From the NCBI GenBank assembly GCA_036522515.1, contig DATDFQ010000001.1:18830-82829 (forward strand): a DNA stretch of 64,000 nt, written 5' to 3'. The stretch's first letter is position 1, and each line of letters opens with the position of its first letter. The stretch is from Bacteroidota bacterium (lineage in GTDB: Bacteria > Bacteroidota > Ignavibacteria > UBA10030 > SZUA-254). Below the pieces are notes generated by a model. It ran no database searches and was not told where the DNA came from. It saw only the letters and a program-made list of their open reading frames with translations. The position numbers and the translations under genes are program-made. Of this stretch, positions 17,275-26,757 are shown piece by piece.

Positions 17275-18978
17275 GTGAGTCGACCTGCCTCCATATGTAT
17301 TCTGCTCCTCGCGTGCGTCGTCGCCGCATTCTCTCAGACGCAGCTCTGGGATCTTGCCCTTGGCGACAGAGATAATCCCAACGACGGGTATCGGCTCGAC
17401 AACGCCGGAAACGCATTCATAGCGACGCCGCATCTTACGAGAAAAATATCTCCCGGGGGATCGGAACTCTGGCAAAGGAACTTCGGCGGGTCGCTGGTCG
17501 TCGACGCTCTGGGAAATGTCTGTGTTCAGGACGGTGCGCAGGTGCGAAAGTATAGCCCGGCCGGAGATTCACTCTGGACATACGATCTCGGCGCATGGGA
17601 GTGTGGGGAGGTATTTCAGTATTATCACCTTTCGCTTGATTTTGCCGGCAGGCTCTACATCTTCAACCAATGCACGAAGGAACTCACGAAGTTATCCTCC
17701 GATGGCGTACGGCAGTGGACGGTGGTTCTTCCATTGTTCCGGATGCTCACCGATCGATTCGGGCACGCAGGCAGAATCCAGTTTGACCGCAATGGAAATG
17801 GCTACATTCCGTTCGAAGATCGCTTCACCGCCGCCTCCGGAGGGCCGGACCTGGTCGGGATGATGAAGGTGCGACCCGACGGATCGATTTCCTGGAGGAC
17901 GACTTGGCCGAGTGATATCCGGTCCAACCAGGAGAACTTCACGACCGTGCGGTTCAAAGAATACAGCTGGGGGGTTACAAATGCGGTGGTCGATTCAAGC
18001 GGGAATTCCTATTTGGCGGGCACAGAGTTCCTCGAGGTCGACCGAAATTCTTCGATGGGTGAGTATCAGTCGGTCATCGGCCGATGGCGAATCACGCGGT
18101 TGAACACATTCGGCGAAGAGAACACGCGCATCATCAAAGGCCCCGGCAAGGTTGTCACCAGGACGCGGGTGGGGCGGGAGATAAGCACCACGGCGTTCAA
18201 CGAGACCGCGGTCCATAATATCGCGCTGCGCGGCGATCAACTCCTTGTCTACGGGGCCATCGACGAGCGAAAGAGATCACGCGGCAGCATCGTCGGACTG
18301 CTCGTCCCCACAGTGGCGCAATTTAACGGTACCAGCACACACCCTGTATGGAAAACCAAACTTCCTCCGAACAGGTTTGGGGCTCCGTGGGAACTGTTGC
18401 TCACCCATCCTTCAAAAGCGTTCTTCATTCCGTCGCAACTCAACACGATCCCGCCAGCCGCTCATCTGATCCGCATCGATACCGGCGGCGTGGCGCAAAT
18501 CGCCTCGGAGGAATGGACCCCCGCCCAAACTCTGTTCGATTGGAGAACAGCATCCCTCGACGCCTCGGGCAATCTGTTCGTCCTGGGGCTCGGCGAAGGG
18601 GGACTGCATCTGGTAAAGTATTCAAATACGACATTCTCTCCGCTTGCCGGAATGGAAGGATATCCATCGCGGCTTCCGGAGCCGGGTCTTTCAGGCTTCA
18701 CTCTTTCGGGCAACTATCCCAATCCCTTCAACCCCGCTACAACGATTGAGTTTGCGCTCGAGCGGGATGCGCTTATCACGGCCAGGGTTTATAATACGCT
18801 CGGCCAGGAAGTAGCGGTCCTCGCTAACAAAGAGGAGTTTACGGAAGGCATCAATGATCTTGAATTTGACGCATCGAACCTCCCTTCCGGAGTGTACTAC
18901 TGCAGGATTGTTGTGGAGGGCCTGGATGGAATGGGGATGCTTTACTCGAACGTGAAGAAGATGATGTTGGTAAAGTAA
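17275..18978 (+). CDS. Secreted protein with type IX secretion sorting domain
   Basis: 567 residues. GTG start with GAAGGGA about 10 bases upstream. The signal peptide (SICILLLACVVAAFS) is followed by repeated blade-like units (DNAGNAFIAT, VDALGNVCVQD, LDFAGRLYIF, VDSSGNSYLAG, LDASGNLFVLG) typical of SBBP/PQQ-like beta-propellers. The C-terminal 85 residues form a Por sorting domain: GNYPNPFNPATTIEFAL, a central VYNTLGQEVA strand and a final YSNVKKMMLVK. The protein is exported by Sec, then carried over the outer membrane by the type IX system and probably anchored on the surface. No enzymatic motif was seen. Confidence 0.88.
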   Translation: MSRPASICILLLACVVAAFSQTQLWDLALGDRDNPNDGYRLDNAGNAFIATPHLTRKISPGGSELWQRNFGGSLVVDALGNVCVQDGAQVRKYSPAGDSLWTYDLGAWECGEVFQYYHLSLDFAGRLYIFNQCTKELTKLSSDGVRQWTVVLPLFRMLTDRFGHAGRIQFDRNGNGYIPFEDRFTAASGGPDLVGMMKVRPDGSISWRTTWPSDIRSNQENFTTVRFKEYSWGVTNAVVDSSGNSYLAGTEFLEVDRNSSMGEYQSVIGRWRITRLNTFGEENTRIIKGPGKVVTRTRVGREISTTAFNETAVHNIALRGDQLLVYGAIDERKRSRGSIVGLLVPTVAQFNGTSTHPVWKTKLPPNRFGAPWELLLTHPSKAFFIPSQLNTIPPAAHLIRIDTGGVAQIASEEWTPAQTLFDWRTASLDASGNLFVLGLGEGGLHLVKYSNTTFSPLAGMEGYPSRLPEPGLSGFTLSGNYPNPFNPATTIEFALERDALITARVYNTLGQEVAVLANKEEFTEGINDLEFDASNLPSGVYYCRIVVEGLDGMGMLYSNVKKMMLVK

Positions 18979-19036
18979 GCGTCGGGAATCGTTCTGCTAC
19001 TATAGCCGGCTCAGGCTCCGGGCAGGACGGTCCCTA

Positions 19037-19696
19037 TCACGGGTTCGACGCGTTGAATGCGATTGAGATCCGTTCTCCTTCTCCCCCAAACGGTTCCACC
19101 CGGTGTTCCAGCCAGGCGGGAAACATGATGAGAAGACCCGTGGCGGGAGTAAATGGAACGCCGACACCCGTGCCTACCCACGGCAGATCGATCCCCGGAG
19201 TTTCATACATCGCCACCGCCGGCCCACGGGGGTCGCGAAAATAAATTTGCCCGCCTTTCATCTCCGGGGGAACGCTCACATAGTACGTTGCGGAGAGGAA
19301 CGAGCCCGGGTGGCAATGGAGAACATTGGAGTCGCCCGCACGGTTCACGTTGATCCAACCCTCCAACCGGAAGGAATCCTTCTTCCTCTTATCCTGTTCC
19401 CGGAAGTGATTGAGAAATCCCTGCACATGTTGCTCCATGTATGCCCGGAAGTCATCCACAACAGGATCCTGCAGTTTGAAAAGGTCGTGCGCATAATGCC
19501 AGCCCCCGGCGTTCGTCCGTGTGGTGGCATTCCGGTCGTCGGCCATGAGTTTCCGGGTGAGGAGTATGAGAGATTCGTTGAGATGTTGCGGGCCCTCGTC
19601 GCAACGATAGATCCAGGTCGAGAAGAGCGGCACGACGCCGACTTTGATTCGCGGTTTTTCGGCGGGCGGTTTGATCATTGAATGGTTCTCAGCCAT
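19037..19696 (-). CDS. Putative 2OG-Fe(II) oxygenase (TIGR02466-like)
   Basis: 219 residues, with GGAGGGA before the ATG. The chain resembles the TIGR02466/PF13759 family of putative 2-oxoglutarate/Fe(II) oxygenases. Candidate iron ligands lie in NVLHCHPGSF and in PAWLEHRVEPF, with the 2OG-binding Arg in ERISIAFN near the C-terminus. YFRDPRG lies between them. The cytoplasmic substrate is unknown. It starts about 44 bp downstream of tRNA-Glu on the same strand and may be read from the tRNA transcript. Confidence 0.82.
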   Translation of the reverse strand: MAENHSMIKPPAEKPRIKVGVVPLFSTWIYRCDEGPQHLNESLILLTRKLMADDRNATTRTNAGGWHYAHDLFKLQDPVVDDFRAYMEQHVQGFLNHFREQDKRKKDSFRLEGWINVNRAGDSNVLHCHPGSFLSATYYVSVPPEMKGGQIYFRDPRGPAVAMYETPGIDLPWVGTGVGVPFTPATGLLIMFPAWLEHRVEPFGGEGERISIAFNASNP

Positions 19697-19739
19697 TGTT
19701 CCCTCCAGTTGTGGTTGACAGCCTATGTTGGAAAGAATG

Positions 19740-19811
19740 TAGCGCTAACGGGAATCGAACCCGTATTTGAGCCTTGAGAGGGCTCCGTCCTAACCGTTAG
19801 ACGATAGCGCC
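19740..19811 (-). tRNA. tRNA-Glu (CTC anticodon)
   Basis: On the minus strand the acceptor GGCGCTA pairs with TAGCGCT (G-U at 1-72). The D-arm has GGTTAGGA, and the anticodon stem GAGCC/GGCTC encloses CTCTCAA with anticodon CTC. The T-arm ACGGG-TTCGATT-CCCGT is canonical. No CCA is encoded. Confidence 0.95.
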
Positions 19812-19881
19812 GGGATTTGGAGCAGGAAAGCAGTATAAACTTACTGTTTTTTTCCCTCCCATGCAATTAAGCATCCTTCCC

Positions 19882-20009
19882 GGTACTGGCTGATTTTTCT
19901 CGCCTTCTCGTCCCGCGACCTGAAGGTCGCGGCTACCGATGCCTCGGGCTTGGTAGCCGCAGCCTTTAGGCTGCGGGTTTTCGGCTCGGCAGTAAAATCA
20001 CCCACTACC
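19882..20009. repeat. MITE-like palindromic element B2
   Basis: Terminal repeats GGTACTGGCTGATTTT (19882-19897) and AAAATCACCCACTACC (19994-20009) match at 14 of 16 positions when inverted. The interior carries the family B palindromes CGCGACCTGAAGGTCGCG and CCGCAGCCTTTAGGCTGCGG. It lies just downstream of the RND permease gene. Confidence 0.88.
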
Positions 20010-20040
20010 TCCTTCCCCCGGGGAGACCGGCCTAACAGGA

Positions 20041-23000
20041 CTACCGGTTGCTTCGCCGGAACGACAACATCATCGGAAGCGCGAAAAGGGTGAGGATCGT
20101 CGACATCGCAAAACCACCGATCACTGCGATGGCGAGGGGGCGCTGCATCTGAGCGCCGGCCCCGACTCCGAGCGCAAGGGGGAGGAGTGTCAGGATTGTC
20201 GCAAGGGCAGTCATGATGATCGGGCGAAGCCGCATTGTTCCAGCCGCAAGCAGTGCATCTACTTCCCCGGCTCCCCCATCGCGATATTTTCTCGCAAAGT
20301 GGACGTAGAAGATGCAGTTTTCGGCGACCGCCCCCACGATCAAAATCATGCCGACAAAGCTCGACACGTTGAAGGTGGAATTCGTAAGCCAGAGCGCGAA
20401 AAAGACGCCGGAGAGCGAGAGGAGCGTGAGCAAATAGATAACGCCGGTGATGAAAAACGATTCGAACTCGATCAGGAGTACGATCCACACCAATAGCGAT
20501 GCCGCAATCAGGACCATCAGCAATCCGCGGAATGATTCCTGCTGAGTCTGATAGAGACCTCCATAACTGAGCGTCACCCCCTGCGGTATGGTGAGATGCT
20601 TCCTCAGGCGGCTCTGAATATCCCCGATGGTCCCGCCCAGGTCCCGCCCGGAAATCCTCGAAGTCACGGCAACCATCGGTTTCAGATTCTCCCTCTCGAT
20701 CTCCGTCTGTCCGGGATCAGTCCTGATCGACGCCAGCGAACTCAGCTGAAATATTCCCCCGTTCGTAGAATGAACACGGAGTGATCCAATCTTCTCCGGA
20801 TCTTCCCGGTACTCATTGGGTAGGCGGACCCTGACGCCGATCAGTTTTTCGCCATGCTGAAGTTCTGTTGCGACGCTTCCCCGGATGTCGTTCTCAAGCT
20901 GCTGGACCAGATCTTCGACGGTGAGCCCGGCTCTGCCGATCGCTCGCCCGTCGGGGACGACGATGAGCGCGGGACCGCTGACGGTGATCCCGTCGAACAC
21001 ATCGACCACTCCGGGTACGTCGGTAATAATCGTGGCAATCTCCTTTGCGGTCTTTTCGATGAGCAGCTTGTCCGCTCCGAACACCTTGATTTCGATGGGC
21101 GAAGGGACGTTCGTCAGGTCGCCGACCAGGTCCTGAATTGCCTCGCCGAATTCAATTCTGAGGGCAGGTTGGGATGCCTCGATCTTGGAGCGAAGTTCAT
21201 CCATGATCTCATCTGCTGACCGGTCTCGCTTCTCCTTAAGCTTGATCATTAAATCGCCGGTATTCGGCTCCGTAATAAAAAAACCTAGCTCTGTCCCGGT
21301 GCGACGAGAATAGGATTCAACTTCAGGCGTCTGCATGATCAGCTTCTCGACCTCCAGCATGATGCGATGTGTCTCGTCGAGTGAGCTTCCGGGTGGAGAC
21401 CAGTAATCAAGGACGAAAGCGCCCTCATCCATTTCCGGCATGAAGCTGCTGCCGAGCGTTGTATAGAGATACCCGCCCCCGGCCAGGAGAACGATCATCA
21501 ACGGAACGATCAGAATCCGGCGCCGAATTAAGGAACCCAGCATGCGTTGGTAGAGCGGGTGTGAATGTGCTTTCAAATTGCCCCTCGCAACATCCCCCGG
21601 AGTGCCTCCAGACATCTTGAACCTGGATGCGAGGAGCGGTGCCACCAGCAACGACACGACGAACGAGACGACCAGCGCGAAGATCATCGTGAGAGAGAGG
21701 GGCTTGAAAAACGAGCCGGCCACGCCCGAAAGGAATGCGAAAGGGATATGAATAACGATCGTGCTGGCGCTCGAACCGACGATCGCCGGAAACATTTCGG
21801 AGACCGACGACTGGGCCGCGCTGAGGAAGCTCTCCCGCTTCTCTTCGAAATGCCGGAAGATGTTCTCGACAATGACGATCGTATCGTCGATGATAAGGCC
21901 GATTGCTGCCGCGATCCCTCCGAGCGTCATGATATTGAACGATTCGTTCAGCGTATGAAGCAGGAGGGCGGTGATGGAAACCGTAATGGGGATGATGATC
22001 GCGGCGATAAAAATCACCCGCCAGTTTTTCAGGAAGACCAGCAGAATGAGGATTGCAAGCACCACACCCATCCCGATACTGTCCCGGACGGTCGCGAACG
22101 ACTCCTGGATGATGTCGGACTGGTCGTAGAAGTTGCTGATCGTGACGTCGGAGGGTATTTGAGAGCGGAGGTCGGCGAGCATGCTCTTCACATCGTTTGA
22201 GATCTGCACCGTATTTCCGTCGGGCTGCTTGACGATGTTGATCAGGACAGCTTCCTTCCCGTCGCTCGTCACGCGGATGTATTCGTCCTTTTCCGATGGT
22301 GCGACCGAGGCGAGCTCGCCCAAGAGGATCGGCGTGCTCCCGCGCGTGCCGACCACAATATCTCGCACCGCCTCAATCGAAACTTGACGGTTATCCACCA
22401 GAGTGAGGTAAAGGCGGTGACTCGCATCCACGAGCCCGACCGACTCAAGCAGATTCGTCTTGCGGAGCGCCTCCGAGACTTGAGTGATATCGAGATTGTA
22501 TGCCAGGAGTTTCGCCGGGTCTGCGGTGACGAGGAACTCACGGGTTCTCCCGCCCACGATACGGGTCTGCGAAACTCCGTAGATGCGGCTCAACGCAGGG
22601 CGAATCGTGTACAGTGCGATATCCCGCAATTCCACAAGGCTCCGTTTGCCGGATGTGAGAGCATAGCCGACGATTGGCAAAAAGGTCGCGTTCATTCTCT
22701 CGACAAGGATCGCGGCGCTAGCGGGCAGCTGGCTTCGCACTGAGGAGATTCTGGCCTGAAGTAACTGCTGCGAAAGGAGGATATCCGTGCCCCAGTTGAA
22801 ATTGACGAAGATCTCCGAGGAGCCCCTCGTTGTCTTGGAGCGGACACTACTCACACCCGCAACTGAGTTCGCAGCCTCTTCGAGCGGCTTAGTCAACGTG
22901 ACCATGATGCGTTCAGCCGGCTGATCTCCGTCGTCGACGATGATGGCAATTCTGGGGAAGGTGATGTCCGGAAAAATGGAGATCGGGAGGTTTAGCGCGG

Positions 23001-23082
23001 CGAGGACACCCGCGGCTGCAACTGCCGCGACAATGAAAAGAATCGCCCGCGGATGCCGGTGAGAAAAGCCGGTAATATTCAA
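20041..23082 (-). CDS. RND-type efflux permease
   Basis: 1,013 residues, the usual RND length. An N-terminal TM helix is followed by a large periplasmic loop, TM helices 2-6, a second periplasmic loop and TM helices 8-12. TM4 carries the proton-relay Asp pair (GLIIDDTIVIVEN). The HPLYQRML and SSFMPEMDEGAFVLDYW stretches are typical of the RND superfamily after TM7. TM10 reads VGAVAENCIFYVHF instead of the usual Lys-containing motif, so the subclass (drug or metal) is unresolved. The start is TTG, overlapping the TGA of the adaptor gene (TTGA), which indicates translational coupling. The inner-membrane pump of a tripartite complex with the two genes upstream. Confidence 0.93.
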   Translation of the reverse strand: MNITGFSHRHPRAILFIVAAVAAAGVLAALNLPISIFPDITFPRIAIIVDDGDQPAERIMVTLTKPLEEAANSVAGVSSVRSKTTRGSSEIFVNFNWGTDILLSQQLLQARISSVRSQLPASAAILVERMNATFLPIVGYALTSGKRSLVELRDIALYTIRPALSRIYGVSQTRIVGGRTREFLVTADPAKLLAYNLDITQVSEALRKTNLLESVGLVDASHRLYLTLVDNRQVSIEAVRDIVVGTRGSTPILLGELASVAPSEKDEYIRVTSDGKEAVLINIVKQPDGNTVQISNDVKSMLADLRSQIPSDVTISNFYDQSDIIQESFATVRDSIGMGVVLAILILLVFLKNWRVIFIAAIIIPITVSITALLLHTLNESFNIMTLGGIAAAIGLIIDDTIVIVENIFRHFEEKRESFLSAAQSSVSEMFPAIVGSSASTIVIHIPFAFLSGVAGSFFKPLSLTMIFALVVSFVVSLLVAPLLASRFKMSGGTPGDVARGNLKAHSHPLYQRMLGSLIRRRILIVPLMIVLLAGGGYLYTTLGSSFMPEMDEGAFVLDYWSPPGSSLDETHRIMLEVEKLIMQTPEVESYSRRTGTELGFFITEPNTGDLMIKLKEKRDRSADEIMDELRSKIEASQPALRIEFGEAIQDLVGDLTNVPSPIEIKVFGADKLLIEKTAKEIATIITDVPGVVDVFDGITVSGPALIVVPDGRAIGRAGLTVEDLVQQLENDIRGSVATELQHGEKLIGVRVRLPNEYREDPEKIGSLRVHSTNGGIFQLSSLASIRTDPGQTEIERENLKPMVAVTSRISGRDLGGTIGDIQSRLRKHLTIPQGVTLSYGGLYQTQQESFRGLLMVLIAASLLVWIVLLIEFESFFITGVIYLLTLLSLSGVFFALWLTNSTFNVSSFVGMILIVGAVAENCIFYVHFARKYRDGGAGEVDALLAAGTMRLRPIIMTALATILTLLPLALGVGAGAQMQRPLAIAVIGGFAMSTILTLFALPMMLSFRRSNR

Positions 23083-24080
23083 CGGCGGATCCGCACTCTC
23101 GTTGAGTCGGGCAGGCCGTACTGCCCCTCGATGATGACGAGGCTTCCGGCGGAAAGATGAGAAGACGAGACTTCAACGGTCGAATCCGTCGCGAGTCCCG
23201 TTTTTACTTCAATGGTATGGGCAAGCGAATCGGTGCCGACGATCATCAGGCTTGTCGTGTTATTCTCGTCGTTTTTCAGGAGCGCGGGTTTCGGGACGAG
23301 AAGAATATTCTTGTGTTCGCCGACGGAGATCGCCGCCTGCCCGAAGAGCGATCCCTCGAGATCGGGATTCGAAGCCGCAAAGGTGACCTGAACCGGTATC
23401 GATTGATCCCCCGGATTCACTTCCGGCTGGATCCTGTGAACGACCCCGGAATAGATCTTTCCCGGACGCGTTGTGAATGACATCGTCACTTGCTGGCCGA
23501 GCCGAACTCTGCTCGCAGAGGAGGGTGTCACCTGCGCGAGAAAAAGGAGGGACGCGGGATCGACGATGGTCGCGATGAGTTCGCCCTCCGCGACGACCTC
23601 CTGCTCGTTCTTGGCTTTGTCGCTGAAGATACCACCGGTGGGCGCGGTAATGTCGATCGTGTTCACGGTCTTCATCGCGAGGTCGAGCGACTTCTGTGCC
23701 TCCTCGCGCTGGGATTCCGTCGTTGCGGTCCGGAGCAACTGTTGAGCGCCGCTGATCGAAGCCTGCGATTCCTTGGTTCGGACTTGAGCGACGATCTCCC
23801 CCCGCTTCACCTCGTCGCCGTTATACAGCGTGCAACGGGTGATCAGCCCCGCGATGGGAGATCGGATCTGCGCCTCTACCCGGTACTGCGTGGCTCCGGA
23901 AACGGTGATGGTTTCGTCGATCCGTCCGCTCTTGACCACTGCAGTCCTGACATCGACCAGAGCTTCGGGAGTAGAATCGGTTTCCTCCCGTTTTGCGCAA
24001 TCGGGGAGTAGTCCAATCAACAAAACAAAACTGAGCGCGACAAGCACCCGGATTCCACGAAGGATAGGTTCTTTTTTCAT
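23079..24080 (-). CDS. RND efflux periplasmic adaptor (membrane fusion protein), lipoprotein-like
   Basis: 333 residues. A hydrophobic signal ends at LLPDC, a possible lipid-anchored Cys. The core shows the HlyD/AcrA order: barrel-sandwich half (VEAQIRSPIAGLI, ...GDEVKRGEIVAQV), a short alpha-hairpin, the second lipoyl half (ITAPTGGIFSDKAKNEQEVV) and a beta-barrel (LGQQVTMSFTTRPG). It links the inner-membrane pump to the outer-membrane channel. It is the middle gene of the operon: 45 bp after the channel gene and overlapping the pump by 4 bases. No Shine-Dalgarno sequence is evident. Confidence 0.92.
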   Translation of the reverse strand: MKKEPILRGIRVLVALSFVLLIGLLPDCAKREETDSTPEALVDVRTAVVKSGRIDETITVSGATQYRVEAQIRSPIAGLITRCTLYNGDEVKRGEIVAQVRTKESQASISGAQQLLRTATTESQREEAQKSLDLAMKTVNTIDITAPTGGIFSDKAKNEQEVVAEGELIATIVDPASLLFLAQVTPSSASRVRLGQQVTMSFTTRPGKIYSGVVHRIQPEVNPGDQSIPVQVTFAASNPDLEGSLFGQAAISVGEHKNILLVPKPALLKNDENNTTSLMIVGTDSLAHTIEVKTGLATDSTVEVSSSHLSAGSLVIIEGQYGLPDSTRVRIRR

Positions 24081-24125
24081 TGGGGGTCTTACCGCGGGAA
24101 TGTTGTCATTATCTCTCGAAGAACG

Positions 24126-25370
24126 TTATTTTCCGCTCAGCCTGTAGAGTTCCGCAAGAGAAGCCCGGTACGTGAACAGGGTGGAGCTATAATTCAGTTT
24201 TGCCTCCACCCAGAGCCGGTGGGCGTCGAGCACCTCGAGATTGAGCCCCGATCCGCCCGCGAAACGCGACTTCGCGGAGAGGTAATTTTTCTCGGCCTCT
24301 TCGATGTTGGCCCGATAACGTGTAAGGTTCAGCCGGGCGAGGTTCAGATCGGACGTTGCATTGCGCCATTCGACCTCGAGCGTGCGTTGCTGAAGGAGAA
24401 GCTGCGCGTCAAGCTGTTCGAGGGCCAGTTCCCTTTGCTCGATCCGGTTATCAATGCCGCCCCATGAGAAAATCGGCACTTCGAGCGAGAGGAATACAGA
24501 ATAGCCGAAGTCGTGATGCAGTTCGTTCAGATGAATCCCGAGGGCGCCCACGTCGCCGGCCAGTGTGAGCGTTGGAAGCCGTTCTCCCTTCGCGATCGTG
24601 ATGCCATAGTCCGCCGACTTGCGCTCACGGTCAAGAAGTTGCAGTTCCGGATTTTCCTCCGCCACCAGGACCGGAGTCCCCGAGGTGTCGCCGTCGAGCG
24701 GAAGAACCTCGATCTCCCGGTCGGGGGCACGGCCGAGGAGGTTCGAGAGCAGCCGTTTCGATTTTTGCACAGCCTGGACGGCGCCGTCGGATGCGATCAT
24801 CGAATTGTTCAAATCGACCTGGGTTTTTAACCGGTCGCTCTCCGTCGCGTTGCCGCCGAGCCGAAGCTGGTTCACGAATGTGAGATAGTCCTGGAGCCGT
24901 GCGACCGTTTCGCCGCGGATCAGAGCTTCTTCTTCGGCGCGGAGAGTCTCATAGTATTGAATCCTGACGTTGAACGCCAGCTCGGCGCTGCTTTTGTGAA
25001 GGCCCGCCTGGGATTTTGTGATTTCATTCGTCGATTGATCGATCTGAGCGCTGCGCACGCCTCCGTCGAAGAGGGGAAGGCCTGTTGCCAGTTGAACGCC
25101 GTACTCTCCGCCGTTGGTGACGGCCTCGTTGTATCCTGTCTCGGGAGTATAGAGGTAATGCGAACGGAATGCGAGCGCAGGGTATCGGGCGGATGTTACT
25201 TCACGAAGCCGGGATTCATCCTGCCTGATGCCGATCTCGGCGATTTTGATCGCCGGGTTGTTCTTCTGGGCGATTTCCAACGCGTCCTTGAGTGAAATCG
25301 AGTCTGTCTGGGTGAACACCCGTGGGGAATGTGCAGCGATGAGGGAGAGACAAAGAATCAGCTGCTTCAT
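24126..25370 (-). CDS. TolC-family outer-membrane efflux channel
   Basis: 414 residues from an ATG at 25370, chosen for its signal peptide (MKQLILCLSLIAA). Two repeats of the outer-membrane efflux protein domain are visible: LKDALEIAQKNNPAIK at the start of the first and VEIPIFSWGGIDNR near the second barrel insertion. Long heptad-rich helices (RELALEQLDAQLLLQQRTLEVEW) build the periplasmic tunnel. It is first in the efflux operon, followed by adaptor and pump. Element A2 sits 30 bp upstream, in the leader or promoter region. Confidence 0.92.
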   Translation of the reverse strand: MKQLILCLSLIAAHSPRVFTQTDSISLKDALEIAQKNNPAIKIAEIGIRQDESRLREVTSARYPALAFRSHYLYTPETGYNEAVTNGGEYGVQLATGLPLFDGGVRSAQIDQSTNEITKSQAGLHKSSAELAFNVRIQYYETLRAEEEALIRGETVARLQDYLTFVNQLRLGGNATESDRLKTQVDLNNSMIASDGAVQAVQKSKRLLSNLLGRAPDREIEVLPLDGDTSGTPVLVAEENPELQLLDRERKSADYGITIAKGERLPTLTLAGDVGALGIHLNELHHDFGYSVFLSLEVPIFSWGGIDNRIEQRELALEQLDAQLLLQQRTLEVEWRNATSDLNLARLNLTRYRANIEEAEKNYLSAKSRFAGGSGLNLEVLDAHRLWVEAKLNYSSTLFTYRASLAELYRLSGK

Positions 25371-25400
25371 CGAAAGAAGTCTGTTGAAAGAGACTCTTGA

Positions 25401-25502
25401 ATTGTCATCCTGAGGGAGCATAGCGACCGAAGGATCTCAGTCCATGATAAAGGAGATCCCTCGCGGAGTTTATCCCGCGCAGGCGGGACTCAGGATGACA
25501 AT
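25401..25502. repeat. MITE-like palindromic element A2
   Basis: ATTGTCATCCTGAG (25401-25414) and CTCAGGATGACAAT (25489-25502) are a perfect 14-bp inverted repeat bounding a 102-bp element. The interior has further partial pairing (GGATCTC...GAGATCC). The outer GGTRSTG terminus seen in other copies is missing. Confidence 0.85.
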
Positions 25503-25572
25503 GGATTTGAAATCGCCGTTGTAGTATATGAAAAATCGCCTAGAAAAACCATTTATAAGCGGTTCCGCTTAA

Positions 25573-25603
25573 TTGACATTCGGCGTGATTAGGTTTATAT
25601 TAT
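25573..25603 (+). promoter_or_regulatory. Promoter for beta-propeller gene with adjacent inverted repeat
   Basis: TTGACA (25573-25578), 17 bp, TATATTAT (25596-25603). An inverted repeat AAGCGG-TT-CCGCTT (25557-25570) ends two bases before the -35 and may be an operator. Confidence 0.75.
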
Positions 25604-25668
25604 TCACGAAGAATCAGCCACGCCCGGCGTATTCACGCCACACTAACACCAGCGAACAGGGAATCAAC

Positions 25669-26709
25669 GTGAAAAAAAACTCTCTCATAATCATTCTCTT
25701 TCTCCTTATCCTGCCCGTGTTTGGAATTTCTCAGGAAGCGTCCTTGGGTGCCGGCTACAAGCTCCTGGAAAAACTGAAGCTCGGAGGAGAAGGGGGCTGG
25801 GATTATCTCACCTACGATACCGCCGCTCATCGCCTCTATATCTCGCGCAGTACGCATGTCCAGGTAGTCGATGCCGATAAGAAAGAGGTCGTCGGGGATA
25901 TTCCGAATACGACCGGAGTGCACGGAATTGCGCTCGTGCCGGCCTTGAACCGGGGATTCACAAGCAATGGGAGGGACTCCTCTGTTACCGTCTTCGATCT
26001 CACAACCCTGAAAACGATCAAGACGATCAAGATCGATGCCCGAAATCCGGATGCGATCATGTATGATCCCGTCTCCGGCCGGGTGTTTACGTTCAACGGA
26101 GGGAGCCATAACGCGACCGCGATCGATGCCCAATCGGACTCCGTGGTGGGGACGATTCCCCTCGGTGACAAACCGGAGTTCGCAGTCTCGGATGGGAAGG
26201 GTATGGTGTATGTCAATCTCGAAGACAGCAGTATGATCGTCGCCATCGACGCGCGCACGTTGAAAGTCGCAAACAGGTGGTCCATCGCGCCGGGCGAGCA
26301 CCCGAGCGGTCTCGCGATAGACCGGGAGCATCGGCGGCTCTTCAGCGGATGCGACAACAAGATGATGGTCGTCTTTGATCCCGATAACGGAAAGGTTGTC
26401 ACGACCGTACCGATCGGCGAGGGTGTCGATGCGACCGCATTTGATCCCGCGACTGGTCTGGCGTTCTCCTCGAACGGAGAGGGAACACTGACTGTGGTTC
26501 ACGAAGATGCGCCGGATAAGTTTACCGTCATCGAAAACGATTCGACTCAACGCGGCGCCCGCACGATGGCGCTCGATCCGGCGTCGCACCGGGTGTACCT
26601 GTCAACCGCGGAGTTCGGACCTCCTCCGGCTCCCACCGCCGACAGGCCCCATCCGCGCCCGAGCGTGGTTCCGGGGTCATTTACGATCGTCATCATGGGA
26701 AGGAAATAG
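25669..26709 (+). CDS. Secreted YVTN/YncE-type beta-propeller protein
   Basis: 346 residues from a GTG at 25669, chosen because CAGGGA precedes it and a signal peptide follows (KKNSLIIILFLLILPVFG). Seven propeller blades are visible as repeats such as LYISRSTHVQVVDADKKEVVG, GFTSNGRDSSVTVFDLTTLK, VYVNLEDSSMIVAIDARTLK and LFSGCDNKMMVVFDPDNGK. The family is periplasmic or extracellular and often binds ligands or proteins. Catalytic residues are not apparent. A Pro-rich loop (PPPAPTADRPHPRPS) precedes the last blade. It lies 48 bp upstream of kinase 2 and may share its transcript. Confidence 0.85.
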   Translation: MKKNSLIIILFLLILPVFGISQEASLGAGYKLLEKLKLGGEGGWDYLTYDTAAHRLYISRSTHVQVVDADKKEVVGDIPNTTGVHGIALVPALNRGFTSNGRDSSVTVFDLTTLKTIKTIKIDARNPDAIMYDPVSGRVFTFNGGSHNATAIDAQSDSVVGTIPLGDKPEFAVSDGKGMVYVNLEDSSMIVAIDARTLKVANRWSIAPGEHPSGLAIDREHRRLFSGCDNKMMVVFDPDNGKVVTTVPIGEGVDATAFDPATGLAFSSNGEGTLTVVHEDAPDKFTVIENDSTQRGARTMALDPASHRVYLSTAEFGPPPAPTADRPHPRPSVVPGSFTIVIMGRK

Positions 26710-26757
26710 CTTGTCGAACAGGATTGGGCAGGGACTGATCACCAATAAGGTACGCGG